A DNA stretch of 64,000 nucleotides, taken from positions 38,800,083 through 38,864,082 of the forward strand of contig CM070874.1 in assembly GCA_036365515.1 (NCBI GenBank), given 5' to 3'. The translations under genes were made by a program, and so were the position numbers. The DNA comes from Torymus aiolomorphi. Lineage: Eukaryota > Arthropoda > Insecta > Hymenoptera > Torymidae. Below, piece by piece: positions 50,922 to 61,629 of the stretch. The stretch's first letter is position 1. Each line of letters begins with the position of its first letter. The notes beneath the pieces were generated by a model, which worked only from the letters and a program-made list of their open reading frames with translations, made no database searches and was not told where the DNA came from.

Positions 50922-51854
50922 TTAATATATAATTTTTGCTTCCCAAAGTTCTTCAATAATAGATTGAATTTCATTTACGTGATTTTCATTACCAGCTGAA
51001 ACTTCAGCTATCAGAAGTCTAAGACGTTCTACAAGTTCATTTGGATCATCCCAGTATATATAATCAGTATTCGTATATTTACGAGCTATTTTATAAGACT
51101 GTAGTAAACCTTCACCTGTCTTTAAGTTAGGGTTTAATATGAGTTTTGAAATATAGTTATTATATTTTTTAGACGACTGTTGACAAAAAGATTCATTTGG
51201 TTTATAATATTTGTTACATGCATTAGTGTTATTTAAAATCTCTTCATAGTTTTTTAGGTCTTTAACAGTAATAACTTTATCATTGGGTTGTTTCATAAAC
51301 AATAATTCAATGAGTCCTGGATTTTGTTCATATTTTTTATCGCCTATAGTAATATTATTATCTTCAAAGTATATACGTGTGTCACCAATTTTGTAGGTAT
51401 CGTCATGCATTTTACGTACACCATAAACTGTATCTAATAAACTCATTTTTCCTTTATTTAATAAATCAATATATTCTGTTACTTCATCTTTCTTTTTAAT
51501 TGTTACATCATTCTGATCTTCTTCACTATCTAAATCAGCTGTCTCAAAAGAACTTACAGTATTTTCATCCTCATCGTTTTGATCGTGATTTTCATAGAAT
51601 CTTTGTTCTTCCTTTTCTTCTTTCTTAATTCTATCAACTTTATCTTTTTTCTTCACCTTATTTTTCACCTTATTTTTCACGTTTTCATTCTCAACTAATT
51701 TATTTAAAGGTTCTATAATTGGCTTGTATGATTCATTAAAAGCTTTTTCACTGTCTATTTTATATGATTTTATTGAATCATATTTACGTTTTATTGCGTT
51801 CCGAGCTTTCTCCACTTCACGTAGAATGGATATTTGATGATTAAAGTCAGACAT
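50922..51854 (-). CDS. Conserved Polinton protein of unknown function (DUF8207-like, 310 aa)
   Basis: Intact frame from ATG 51854. The N-terminal third is helical and ends in a long Lys/Glu-rich acidic-basic low-complexity stretch (about residues 55-120, KNKVKNKVKKKDK). The C-terminal two thirds is folded-looking, with LLDTVYGVRK, the short beta repeat YKIGDTRIYFEDNNITIGDK, and at the end YIYWDDPNELVERLRLLIAE. That last motif is characteristic of the domain often called DUF8207 in insect and other Polintons. It lies between the ATPase and fibre-like genes on the same strand, 38 bp from the ATPase, so it is probably co-transcribed and structural or assembly-related. Confidence 0.7.
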   Translation of the reverse strand: MSDFNHQISILREVEKARNAIKRKYDSIKSYKIDSEKAFNESYKPIIEPLNKLVENENVKNKVKNKVKKKDKVDRIKKEEKEEQRFYENHDQNDEDENTVSSFETADLDSEEDQNDVTIKKKDEVTEYIDLLNKGKMSLLDTVYGVRKMHDDTYKIGDTRIYFEDNNITIGDKKYEQNPGLIELLFMKQPNDKVITVKDLKNYEEILNNTNACNKYYKPNESFCQQSSKKYNNYISKLILNPNLKTGEGLLQSYKIARKYTNTDYIYWDDPNELVERLRLLIAEVSAGNENHVNEIQSIIEELWEAKIIY

Positions 51855-51892
51855 GTTAACGATTCAACACTTCGTAAATAAATGATCTATTT

Positions 51893-52597
51893 TTAGCTTG
51901 ATTGTATATTTATGACAAATTGATCAAATCCTTTTCGGTATCGACCATTATTTACATCATTATCTTTATTGATAACAAGAAAACTATGATTAGTCTCCCA
52001 ACAAGATGAGCAAATATCTTTAAATCTTTTGTACGTCATATCTGTATTTACGTGATCGTTGTAAATATGTTTTAAATTCATATCATCTTGTCGAAATATA
52101 ACTAATAGATTAACATTATCACGTACTAAATGTTTAGGAACTTGTGCATACGATTGACATAAATAAAAGCAATCAACATTTTTATGTCTACCCATACAAT
52201 AGAATGATTTAACATTATTTTGTTTTTCACATGCTATATCATCAAATATGAAAATAGAATTATTTTGAGCTTCGTCAGGTTAAACAACTAGATCATGTTC
52301 GCTGAAAGATAAATATTTGATTCCTTCAATAGGTTCAATAAGCTTTTCAAGGAACCGGTATTTTGATTGATTTAAAGACTTTGAATAGATGTAGATATTT
52401 TCAAACTTTAGACCATTTGGGTGTATAAGTAAAGAAAGTAGAGCATTTGTTTTACCACAATTTGATGGTCCACAAAATACAGCACGAATACTGTTTGGAA
52501 ATAAATCACCGTGACGTTTATAAGATCTTTTATTTGGTTCAGTTAAACTATCAAAATTGATAACTGGTAATTTAATTTGGTTTTCTTTAACATCCAT
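51893..52597 (-). pseudogene. Polinton packaging ATPase (FtsK/HerA type), single stop
   Basis: Drives genome packaging into capsids in related elements. From ATG 52597 the frame has the Walker A motif FCGPSNCGKTNALL (about residues 36-49) and ends with a TAA at 52280. Beyond that stop the same frame continues without a break through a Walker B stretch, IFIFDDIA, to the rest of the domain and a stop at 51893. A single nonsense change therefore separates Walker A from Walker B. The total of about 235 codons fits the family. The gene is divergent from the phospholipase gene, with about 95 bp between their ATGs, which must hold both promoters. Confidence 0.9.
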
Positions 52598-52831
52598 CTT
52601 GTTTTAAAACTTGATTACGACTGATGAAAACTTCTATAAAAGCATATACTTATAGTTTTCTCCTCATTCATAAAAAGACTATCATCGAGTAATGATTATT
52701 CATAAAGGCTCAGGACTAGTTAATAACTTGATAAATAAACTACCACTTGAACTTCATTTTCCTGGTTATCAATACTGTGGACCAGGTACAAAGTTATCTA
52801 AAAGATTAACTCGCGGTGATCCAGGCATTAA

Positions 52832-55800
52832 GGGGACAAGCCATGGTTGAACTTGAAAAAAAAGCTATTGTATTAATTCTTTAATAACAAAGCCAATATA
52901 TAATTTTAAGAGTTCAAACTTTTTTTATTATTAAGTTATACAATTACCTATAATTTAAGACTACATCATCCAGGTGTTTAAGATTTTGGTCTTGCAGTCC
53001 ATTAGATTAAGAAACCCTTCTGAATTAGAAACTGGCATGTCATTGCCGCAGGAAATTTTTTGAACAAAGCAAGGCAGGGGTCTGGTTACTTAGGAGTACC
53101 TTTGTAGTTATACCAGTTATAGAAAATGTGAGCTACTTTTTTTTTAAAAAATTTTTAAAATTGTTTTTTAATGAAAAATCTAATTTTTTATGTTTTTTTA
53201 TTAAAATTTCAATATTTTTTGTAATTTTATTTTATAATTTTTTTTCTAAAGCCTTTTTCAAAAAAGTACCTCACATTTTCTATAACCAACACAATTTTAA
53301 AGATACTCCTAAATTTCCAAACCTCTAGCTTGCTTTATTTAAAAGAAATCCTGCGGCAAAGTCCCTGTAAATACAAAAAACAAGTTATTCAGAAATTCAA
53401 TTCAAAGTTTTGGTTTTCTATAACTTTATATAAGTTTCAAAACTACTTACCAAAAATTTTTTTTTCATTCTGTATGATATACTTTAGTGGAAAAATGAAA
53501 CAGATGCCAATTAGATGAAAGTAGTCCTGGCTAAATCATTTTAACTGTTGAATAAACCTATAAAAAAGAATTTCATTAATTCAACAATATTTTAAAATTT
53601 TTTAGATTAATACATAAATGTTGTACTTATTTTTTTTTTCGTACTAGGCTGAAAACATTGTTAGTCATAAATGTTATTGACAGTAAAAATAACCTCAAAA
53701 TAAATTAATCCTTTTATGAGAGCCAATAACACACCTGTAAAAAGAAAAAAATTAATAAATATTATATTAGCTATTATCGCATAAAAATAACTTTTTACCT
53801 ACTCTAGTAAGAACCTGGTGCATGTGACTCTTCAGGTAAATTCAATTGCAGTCTCTTTCGTTTTCTCCTATTTTCTAAAGGGTTTTCTTCGGCATTCCTC
53901 TCAGCATGAAGTAATCTGATGTCATTGCTTTTCTGTGCCCACTCAATTGCAGCTACTCCAGGTTTCACATCAAAGGCTTCCATAATATTCAGAAAACCAA
54001 CTCTTCCATCGTTGAAGCAAGTGACAGCAATACAAGCACCTGCTGTGAGCACATGTACACCACTAAAGGAGGTCTTGGTTACAATCTTCCAAACTGAATT
54101 ATTAAAACTCTCATTACTATTTTGGGTGTAACCGCCTAAACATCTGTGAAGCAGCTCCTGTTCAGAGAGATCTTTGTAAATTGGTTTCAACTGCTCCATA
54201 ATCACTGCAGGAGTACTGTCTTTATGATGAAAATCTTTTAGTTTTTTTTGAGCCTTCGCTTTTTGCCACTTGCACCAACTGCTCTGTCCTGGTGGGTATA
54301 AATGATGTTGAGGATTCTGGTCTGTGGAAATCTTGTGGTAGTACGTAGCCCATATAGCATTCAGCATTTTTTCTACAGAGTCCGTGTTGTTTCTGATGGC
54401 ATTACCATAATATGTGGTGAGCTGATCAATTACTTTTGCTGTTAATCGTCCTTGGCCTCCAATGGTTTTTCCATCGTCTAATAACTTTTTTCCAAAATTT
54501 TTCTTTAAATTCCTGAGTCTGGTTCCCATTCGTTTCTGGACGTGTCCCACACACTCCTTCTTCTCAACTTTAACTTCATCTCCATACGGTTTGGCCTGGC
54601 ACAAAGCACTGTACACTTTCGAATCTCCATCTCCAATGTAATGATGGTATTTTACATTATACTTTTCTTGAGATCTTCTAAACATTTCCACAACTCCATC
54701 GACTTCCATCTTTCCAGCACTTCCTTCATGGTTTGCTGCACATTTATCTTGATGATCACTGAACCAGTCTTCATATTCTTCTGTGCCTTTTCTATTTTCC
54801 CACTTTAAACATGCTTTACAAAAACTGTTCTTGATAAATATGTCAAGAACTTGTTGAGAACACAAGCCAATCAAACTTGAAATTTCTTGAGGACTGCGCC
54901 TGTTGGTTTCATAAGCATTGCTTTGAGCTCCAACTTGCTTGCTCGTGCTTATAATTCTTCTCTCTGAACAATTTTTGCACATAATGTTAAATTTGGAGCC
55001 AAGTCCTCGAATATCTTCTTCTATAATTTTAACTTGTCCTTTACATGTTGCACATACAAGAAATTTCTCCAGCTGTAAGAACAGAATGTTTATATCTATT
55101 ATTCTGTTTCTTGTTTGTGACGCTTCTACAGATATATCTTTTATTTTCCCTGAAGTTGTACTTCTTTTCCTTTTGTTCGTGATTTTTTGTTGAACATTCT
55201 CTGAATTTTTGTTAAATCCTTTATGTTTTTTTTTTTCCAAATTTTCTCTTCTTTCCTGGAGCTCCTGATGTTCTATTTCTCTTGTCAGAATCCATAGTGG
55301 CTAATATCTAATCCTCTATAATGTTAGTTATTAAAAAACACAAATAAAAGTCACTCACTGAACTCACTAAATTAAAAATATTAACAACACTTTGCACAGT
55401 GCAGTTAACCTAAAATCGCTGTCTTCTACACTCTCAGTTAAAAGAGTTCTACGCAGCACTTTATTTACAAAAAAATTTTTTGTCAATACTGAATAAATTG
55501 CATTGAAAAATGCAGATTCAATTATATTCAAAACACTTTTAGTTTAAATCCCAACGACTATGGCGCTGACAGAACGTAAACAGATGAGATTTTAAACCAT
55601 CTATATGTATTGGCCGTATTATACTTTTGTATAAGTAGAGTAAAAGTAAAATACACGAGGTTTATACCTCGAGTTAAGTTTGCCTACTATGTCAATGTAT
55701 ATTTACGTTCTAAATTCAGTATTGTATGCTGTGAAGTATAAAATAATATAAGATTAACAATAGTATATCTAAAATGGATAATTTAAGAAAAATCACTAAA

Positions 55801-55958
55801 TATGCAAAAAAGTGACTTCACGGTTTTAGCTGTATTTTCTAAACGAAATCGAATTTGGAAATGCGGTTGGAAGCATAGTATTCAGCGGAAAATTTGCTAT
55901 CAAAATAGTACATAAAAAAAAAATCGATTTTTCGACCCCCTAACCATAGCTTGTCCCC
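52832..55958. mobile_element. 3.13-kb Kolobok/Mutator-like transposon with TTAA duplication
   Basis: Terminal inverted repeats GGGGACAAGCCATGGTT and GGGGACAAGCTATGGTT (one mismatch), flanked by TTAA at 52828-52831 and 55959-55962. Removing it and one TTAA restores an in-frame phospholipase motif. TTAA duplication is typical of Kolobok and piggyBac elements; the transposase is not piggyBac-like. The left non-coding part (52850-53780) holds a small inverted repeat, TATAGAAAATGTGAGCTACT near 53113 facing AGTACCTCACATTTTCTATA near 53264. It is young relative to the Polinton because its ends and frame are well preserved. Confidence 0.92.
53804..55295 (-). CDS. Transposase of the TTAA element (Mutator-like domain), near-intact
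   Basis: A frame of 478 codons from about 55240 to the stop at 53804. An ATG at 55295 opens MDSDKRNRTSGAPGKKRKF in another frame that meets the main frame at a run of A (T on the plus strand, 55226-55236). A single-base change in that run thus disables or mis-starts it. Zinc-type pairs CATCKG and CKNCSE lie near residues 60-90. An acidic motif HHYIGDGDSKVY near residue 205 supplies two candidate catalytic Asp, and NSNESFNNSVW near residue 380 a candidate Glu, with Cys/His positions nearby. This matches the Mutator-like transposase domain common in arthropod repeats and, with TTAA ends, the Kolobok group. The end is Arg/Lys-rich (NRRKRKRLQL). Confidence 0.82.
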
Positions 55959-56599
55959 TTAATCCACTTGATACTGCATGCAAGGAACACGATATAGCTT
56001 ATTCAAAAAATCGCGAAAACATTAAGGCAAGAAACTCAGCAGATCAAGTTTTAGCAGAAAAGGCGTGGGAAAGAGTGAAGTCTAAAGACGCTAGTTTTTT
56101 TTTTTTTTTGGAGAAAAAGCTGCGGCTTACGCTGTTACTAACATCATGAAAGTAAAAAATAAGTTGGGTATGGGACAAAGAAAGAGTAAAACTTTAAAAA
56201 GATTAAGAAAAAAAATGGTTGGGCTTAAACTTTTAATTAAGTCTACTGCTAAATCTCTCACAAGTAACCCTACGGAAGTGTCACTCACCGATTTTCCTGA
56301 GCCTTTGCACACGGTTTTTATACCGAAAAATATGAGACACCTCTATGTTTTTAGGTGCCCATAAAGAGTTTTAAGGTTGTGGATAGCCAATTGTGAATTT
56401 TTATATACAAGGCAGGCCTATTAAATCTATTCACGCAAATTGCTTCAAAGGCATGGTTCAAAGGCGAAATCTGCCTTTCACCAAAGTTGAACGGTTCAAG
56501 AAGGACAATCTGAAAATGATCTGCAATTTGACCGAAAAACAATTTTCAAGGATATTTGAAGATCAAAATCTGACATTTTAAATAGGATCCCCTTTTTTA

Positions 56600-56842
56600 T
56601 CATAATGACCTTATAAGATCATTGAATGGTCACTATCATTCTTTCTATTGTAGTCTACTGGAACTCGACCTCTACAAAGGTTTTATGATTTGAAGAATGA
56701 AAAGTAAAAATGGCTTTCAACTTAACGTTGAAGACGATTTTCGCCTTCTTTAAATGATGCATCTTTTCTAGAGGTCGATTTTCACCAGATTTCCAATAAA
56801 AAGGATTTTATTGACCATTACATGATCTTATAAGGTTACTTC
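56600..56842. mobile_element. Possible ~240-bp inverted-repeat element
   Basis: AATGACCTTATAAGATCATT at 56603 faces AAGGTTACTT preceded by ATGATCTTAT near 56822. The inner halves also show partial pairing (TCGACCTCTACAAA against CTAGAGGTCGA). Ends and target duplication are not clear. Confidence 0.45.
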
Positions 56843-57234
56843 GACCTAATACAAAAAAAAATTCTATATGTATGTAAAATTTCCCATTTTTTACAATTCC
56901 TAGGTCAAAAATAGTAGTGCACATGTTAGAGAGTAAAAAAGAGAGATGGTGGTACCGTAAAGTGAAAACAAGAAATAAAGAAAAAATAGTTTTAGGCGCA
57001 TTTTGATAAATAAAATAATAATAATTTTTTAATTTTCTTTACATTAAATACAAAAAATAATAACTTTTTATTTTCTCTACAGTAATATTAATGTATCTAT
57101 GGTAACTAAAAACTTATTAGTATTTTTCCTGAAATGAATATCAGAGAATGAAAAAAGTTATGAGAATAAAAATATAAAAACTATGAGTTATCTAATTTAT
57201 AGTATAATTTATTTATAATTAATATGTATTTTTA

Positions 57235-58818
57235 TTATTTACAATAATGTGGATTACTTCTATTGCTTGGGTCAAAGAAATGATCGATACATAGAGCTTT
57301 AGTACACCAAGCGCACCTAATAATAGCAATACTACTGCATAGTTGACAAGATTCATCGCAATTTTTAAAACAGTAATCTACTGGAGTTTCAAAATGTGGC
57401 GGTTTTTCTACATATCCACTTTTATTCCAAGCATACTGAAACATATTAACGAATCTAGGTGAAGAAAATTGATTATGAATGAGAGATTGAAGTTTCAGTA
57501 TGTTATTTCGCAAATGTAAATTAATGTCATAACTATTTAAAATAATTAAATCTGAAAAAAAACCTCAAAAAATTTTTCCATGGTCTAAAGGTGTATACAT
57601 CGAGTGGTTGTATCATTCCTGTTGTACCAGCCGGAATTGTCAATATTTTCACTTGCTTATTACAAACAATTACATCTTGAAATTTTTTTTCAGTTTGTCC
57701 TGACCAAGAATCTAAACACAAAACAGAAGTTTCTCCAACATCAGGTAGAAAAGCTTCTTCATACCATTTAATTATTAAGTTTGAAGTTAATTTTCCAGAT
57801 ATTGAAGCAAATACAATAATATTTTCTGCTTTGTATAAATTTTTTTCTACCAATGGTCCGAAATAACCGTTTATTTTCTTGTGTTACTATAAGTAAAGGG
57901 GATTTTAAAACTCCACTTGCAGATACAAAAGGTTGAATCGTGTAACTATGAGTAAGCGAATTTAAAGATTGCGCCAATGATTCAATTTTCAAAGTTCCCT
58001 TGAAAGACAATGTATGCCCTGCACGCATTTCCAGATTAAAACCCGACTGATCAGTATTATATACATTATCTCTTCCTATTTGTGAAATTTCAAATTTAAC
58101 TTTATCCCTGAATCGCGAAGTCTCTTCAGATAATGCTACTTTATTTTTCAAACTAGATGTAGTGACGAATTTATTAATTTTCCTTGATACAATTCGATGC
58201 TGCTGTTTAAATTTATAAATCCACTTTGAAGATGCTGTAAATAATTCATTTGATGACCAACATCATCTCTAGATTTAATATCCCATCTCTTTATATCTAA
58301 ATATGAACTGGTAGAGATTTTTCTCGCGCATTTTGAAATTGTTCTAGCACATATTCAGAAATTTTCAATAATTTGTCAAGTCTAGTTCCCCCTTGAGAAA
58401 TTTGTTTCTCCCATCTATATAATGTCTTAACATTATTGACTTTTCTAAACCTATGTTTAACTGTAGTTAGTTTAAGACGTCCTTTACTTCCAGAACGCCA
58501 AAAATTAACAGCATTGGTTTTATAATCTAGATCTATTGGTACCAAAACTTTTTTGCTACTTTCTAAATTATTTATTACATTATAATCATCTTCAAATTCT
58601 TCTTCTATAGCACAAGCATAAAAAATGACACTTTCTTCATCAAAATTTAACGTATCATATGTTTCTATAAATAAATTATCATTTATTGCATCTTTAATTA
58701 AAGTTTCAAGCTCTAACGAAAACTGTTTTTCTTCTTTAGTAATAATTGATTGAATGTCAAATCGAGAATCATTGAAAGCTTTTCCTAATAGCGTTAAAAC
58801 ATTCTTAGGATTGATCAT
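57235..58818 (-). pseudogene. DDE transposase with CENP-B/pogo-like layout and Cys-rich tail, broken
   Basis: Pieces in changing frames: 58818-58297 (helical N-terminus, ending LLKISEYVLEQFQNARE); about 58260-58100 with a helix-turn-helix motif WIYKFKQQHRIVSRK; 58151-57768; 57853-57533; and 57513-57235. The DDE core shows YNTDQSGFNLEM (first Asp), VLCLDSWSGQ (second Asp) and PAGTTGMIQPLDVYTFRPWK (third acidic position). The C-terminus has a zinc-type cluster, CDESCQLC then RCAWC, CIDHF and HYC. HTH plus DDE of this type belongs to the Tc1/mariner-IS630-like transposases, which normally duplicate TA, whereas this element is flanked by a 3-bp TCA. Frame changes near 58297, 58151, 57800 and 57530 make it non-functional. 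Confidence 0.72.
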
Positions 58819-60066
58819 TATTGTGCAAAATATACACTTATATCTGAAATAAATAATTTTTTTTTACACTCGGAACGAGGAATATTCGTTTTATTTTTCA
58901 GTCGGAAGTTTGAAAATTTTCTCATATACAGGAGTAAATTTTATATTCCAGAAAATTTCCAGTGATTCTTGAAAAGATTATGATTATCTATTTTTAAACG
59001 TAATTTAGGTTATAATGATTAATTATTTAATAATTTTAGCACTTTGTATTATTTTCATATTTAAATATTCAATATTATTAGCATAATTTTTAAATTAAAA
59101 TGTACCCGTGTTACAAAAAAAATAAATAAAGAAAATGTAGAAAGTGGTTTAACTATAGCACCGGTCTCTCCCACATTCAAAAGCTTAGGAATAAAAAAAA
59201 AATCAAATGTGGTATTGTTTTTATTTTATTATTCAACAAAAATTTTGCAATACTAAATAAACTTCTTTTTATTGAAAGTGAATTATTTGTTTGGTAAAGA
59301 AATTTAAAAAAACTAAAAAATATGTGCAAATACGAGTAGGGCAACAATCGTCTATATTACGTTATAAATTTATAATATACGATTCAGGAATAATAGATTT
59401 CACTAATCTTAAAATGCAATTATTTAATCTAAAAAAAATATTAATTGCAATAGTAGTAATAATTCGTTATTGAATCGAATGCTCAACTGCAAAACATTGT
59501 AATAATAAAAATATTCACTTGTTATATCTTTCTAGTACTAATCAAATAAAGTAGTACATCACGTAATAATTATTACCATTATTATCTTTTCATTATCATT
59601 ACTATAAACACAAACATCTGGTGATGAGAACAATAGTTTATAGAATCTGGCTTTACTTCTCTTACCAATAATAATACATTGAAAATGATCTTTTCTTCAA
59701 CTGTTTTAGTTATGAATTAAATTCAAGAAACAACTTTTTTTGGTGTGTATTTGTCTATAACAATTATGAACAATTATGGATTAATAAAAAGTCCTATTCG
59801 ATTTATAATTTAAGTCTTTTATACTACCTAACAATGCAAAAAATTTCAGGATTTTACATAAAAAAGAAAAAAGAAAAAAGAAACAGGTGCTAATATATTG
59901 GCTCCTGTGACTGCAAGGGTAACCATGTACCTAAAATAGATTTTATGGGGCGCATATCAGTCTAAAATCATTAATATTATCCAAAATTTACGTGTCATAT
60001 TCAATTTGGTAGAATAGATAAAATAACTTGAAGATGTTTATTATTATTGGGCTATATGGTATATGA

Positions 60067-60627
60067 GTAAATCGGATTTACTAAATTCATAATTTTGTGA
60101 CCCTTTTCGAGTTCCAAAATTTCTTTTCCGAGCACACCTATGAGACATGTTTTTTGGCACATTACACCTTATATTATAAGAAGAAATTATGGGTGCATCC
60201 ATTTTTTTGCTGCATTTCATTTTTCTTATGGGAATTTAACATGGGAAAAATGGACGAAAAGTGCGGTCTTTGTTGATTAACCAATAGCAAGCTATGAAAG
60301 TGGCCAACAAACATTCCACAAAAAACGATTACAGTAAAAAAAGAGCTTTAATTTGAGATGAGAATCGTTAAAATCGGTCAATTCGGCGCCAAGTTACGTG
60401 CATTTGAAAATCTCTAAAAATAATCAAAAATCATTGAATTACGTGGATTCGGAAAAAATCGCTCATTTTCCTCAGCAAAATATGGATTTCACCCAAAAGT
60501 TTTCGATTGGACAACGTTTTTTTCTTATAATATAAGGTGTAATGTGCCAGAAAAACATGTCTCATAGGTGTGGTAAAAAAAAAAAATTTTTTGGAACACG
60601 AAAAGGGTTACGAAGTTATGGATTTAC
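60067..60627. mobile_element. 561-bp inverted-repeat MITE with TGA duplication
   Basis: Ends GTAAATC and its complement, with about 120 bp of inverted repeat allowing a small extra segment in the left arm. It is flanked by TGA at 60064-60066 and 60628-60630. The arms share GTGACCCTTTTCG-type and GGCACATTACACCTTATA phrases. A TATGAGACATG motif lies at offset 72 on the left and 61 on the right. The loop has no open frame. It lies close to the right terminal repeat of the larger DDE transposon. Confidence 0.7.
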
Positions 60628-60798
60628 TGATGATATATTCTCATTTCACGTATAAAAATTCACGATTGGTAATTTACGACCTTAAAACTCTTTATGGGCA
60701 GCTAAAAAAAAATACGTGTCTCATATTTTTCGATATAGAAGCCGTATGCAAAGTCTCAGGTAAATCGGTGAGTGACACTTCCGTAGGGTTACTTGTCA

Positions 60799-61199
60799 GT
60801 TCTAGTACAGATTCACAATCTGTAATCAAATCAGCCCTCATGACCGCACGCAAACATGTAAAAAGAGCAGGAGGAAAAAAATATGTTAAAGTTCCCCGTA
60901 TATCACCTGTATCGAAACATGGTGGCTTTCTCCCTGCTCTGGTTCCATTGTTTGCAGGTCTTAGTGGATCACTAGCAGGGGGAGCTGCTGGCATTGCTCA
61001 AGCTATCAATCGAGCGAATGCTGCTAAAAGACAGATGGAAGAACAGCAAAGACATAATAAGAAAGTTGAAGAATTAGCCCTTGGAAAAGGATTATATTTA
61101 AAACCCTATGCAAAGGGTTATGGTATCTGTTTCAAGCAATTAAAAAAAAGTGAAAAAGTCAAAAAAGTGATTAAAAAAAAAGGCTTGTTGAAACAGTAA
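60799..61199 (+). pseudogene. pX-like C-terminal part of the split virion protein
   Basis: Restarts right after the TCA duplication with a Ser/Thr stretch (SSTDSQSVIKSALMTARK), then a basic stretch (HVKRAGGKKYVK). A hydrophobic segment with repeated Gly/Ala follows, then a charged helix (AAKRQMEEQQRHNKK), the phrase GKGLYLKPYAKGYG and a Lys-rich end. It lacks its own start because the true start lies upstream of two transposons; any upstream ATG in this frame (for example 60570) belongs to the transposon end. The stop at 61197 overlaps the presumed 5' part of the protease frame. Confidence 0.8.
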
Positions 61200-61201
61200 G
61201 A

Positions 61202-61594
61202 TTACCAAAACGGCCCTTAACTGACAACGATTTATTAAAATATGTAAAAATTATGCAAATAAAAAATTTTAGAGGTGTATTTATGAGAAATGCATTACCA
61301 TCAAATGGCTGCCTTTATAAAGAAAGTGCTATTATCAATCTTGATGATAAGGATGGACCTGGAACACATTGGGTAGCTTATCGAAAAAATGGAAATAATG
61401 TTTTTTATTTTGATAGTTTTGGTGATTTGCGTCCGCCTCAAGATCTCATAAATTACTTAAAAGTGAAAGAAATAAAATACAATTATGAAAGGTATCAACA
61501 ATTCAATACTTATATTTGTGGACATCTTTGTTTGAAATTTTTATGTAATCAATTGAATTCAACTGAAAATTTCTATCTATATAAGAAGAAATAA
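61202..61594 (+). CDS. Adenain-like cysteine protease (capsid maturation)
   Basis: Processes virion proteins in adenoviruses and Polintons. Catalytic features in order: His in GTHWVAYRK (about 61364), Asp in VFYFDSFGD (about 61410), Gln in RYQQFNTY (about 61495) and Cys in ICGHLCLKF (about 61523), the His-Asp-Gln-Cys layout of adenain. The first ATG is at 61253, but the open frame extends upstream through PLTDNDLLKYVKI, which looks coding and overlaps the end of the pX part. So the native start is probably lost or upstream in the overlap. The C-terminus is short after the Cys. It may be the only enzyme of the element with all catalytic residues in one frame. Confidence 0.85.
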   Translation, partial: LPKRPLTDNDLLKYVKIMQIKNFRGVFMRNALPSNGCLYKESAIINLDDKDGPGTHWVAYRKNGNNVFYFDSFGDLRPPQDLINYLKVKEIKYNYERYQQFNTYICGHLCLKFLCNQLNSTENFYLYKKK

Positions 61595-61629
61595 TATTGA
61601 ATGAAGTTAGTTCCACGTAAAGTATCAAG

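Larger units (their letters stand above)
56261..60795. mobile_element. 4.5-kb DDE transposon with ~160-bp inverted ends and TCA duplication
   Basis: Both ends begin CAAGTAACCCTACGGAAGTG. The left repeat runs to about 56425 and the right from about 60631, with small differences (for example GCCTTTGCACACGG against GACTTTGCATACGG). It is flanked by TCA at 56258-56260 and 60796-60798, so the duplication is 3 bp. Inside each end are CTCACCGATTT at offset 23 and TATGAGACAC at offset 70 on both sides. It contains a decayed DDE transposase on the minus strand, a 561-bp element near its right end and a probable smaller one at 56.6 kb. AT-rich sequence from 58.85 to 60.06 kb has no exon that I can support. 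Confidence 0.88.
52692..61199 (+). pseudogene. Phospholipase A2 / pX-like virion protein gene, split by two transposons
   Basis: Four pieces in one direction: 52692-52831, 55963-56100, 56146-56260 and 60799-61199. The first has the calcium-loop motif YCGPGT and ends within GDPGI; the second resumes at NPLDTACKEHDIAYS, giving the catalytic His-Asp of a parvovirus VP1-type phospholipase A2. A run of 17 T at 56095 breaks the frame. The third piece is basic (MGQRKSKTLKRLRKK). The fourth has a hydrophobic GFLPALVPLFAGLSGSLAGG segment and ends in a Lys-rich tail, resembling adenovirus pX/core proteins. In parvoviruses such a lipase breaches the endosome. Junctions are explained exactly by a TTAA insertion at 52828 and a TCA insertion at 56258. 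The gene cannot make an intact protein here. Confidence 0.88.

Noticed and set aside
54539..55193. Plus-strand frames of 84-88 codons
   Set aside because: Antisense shadows of the TTAA-element transposase, hydrophobic because the sense strand is Lys/Glu-rich.
60570..60798. Extended N-terminus for the pX-like protein starting at 60570
   Set aside because: This part is the right end of the DDE transposon and the edge of its nested MITE; the real pX sequence begins after the TCA at 60796.
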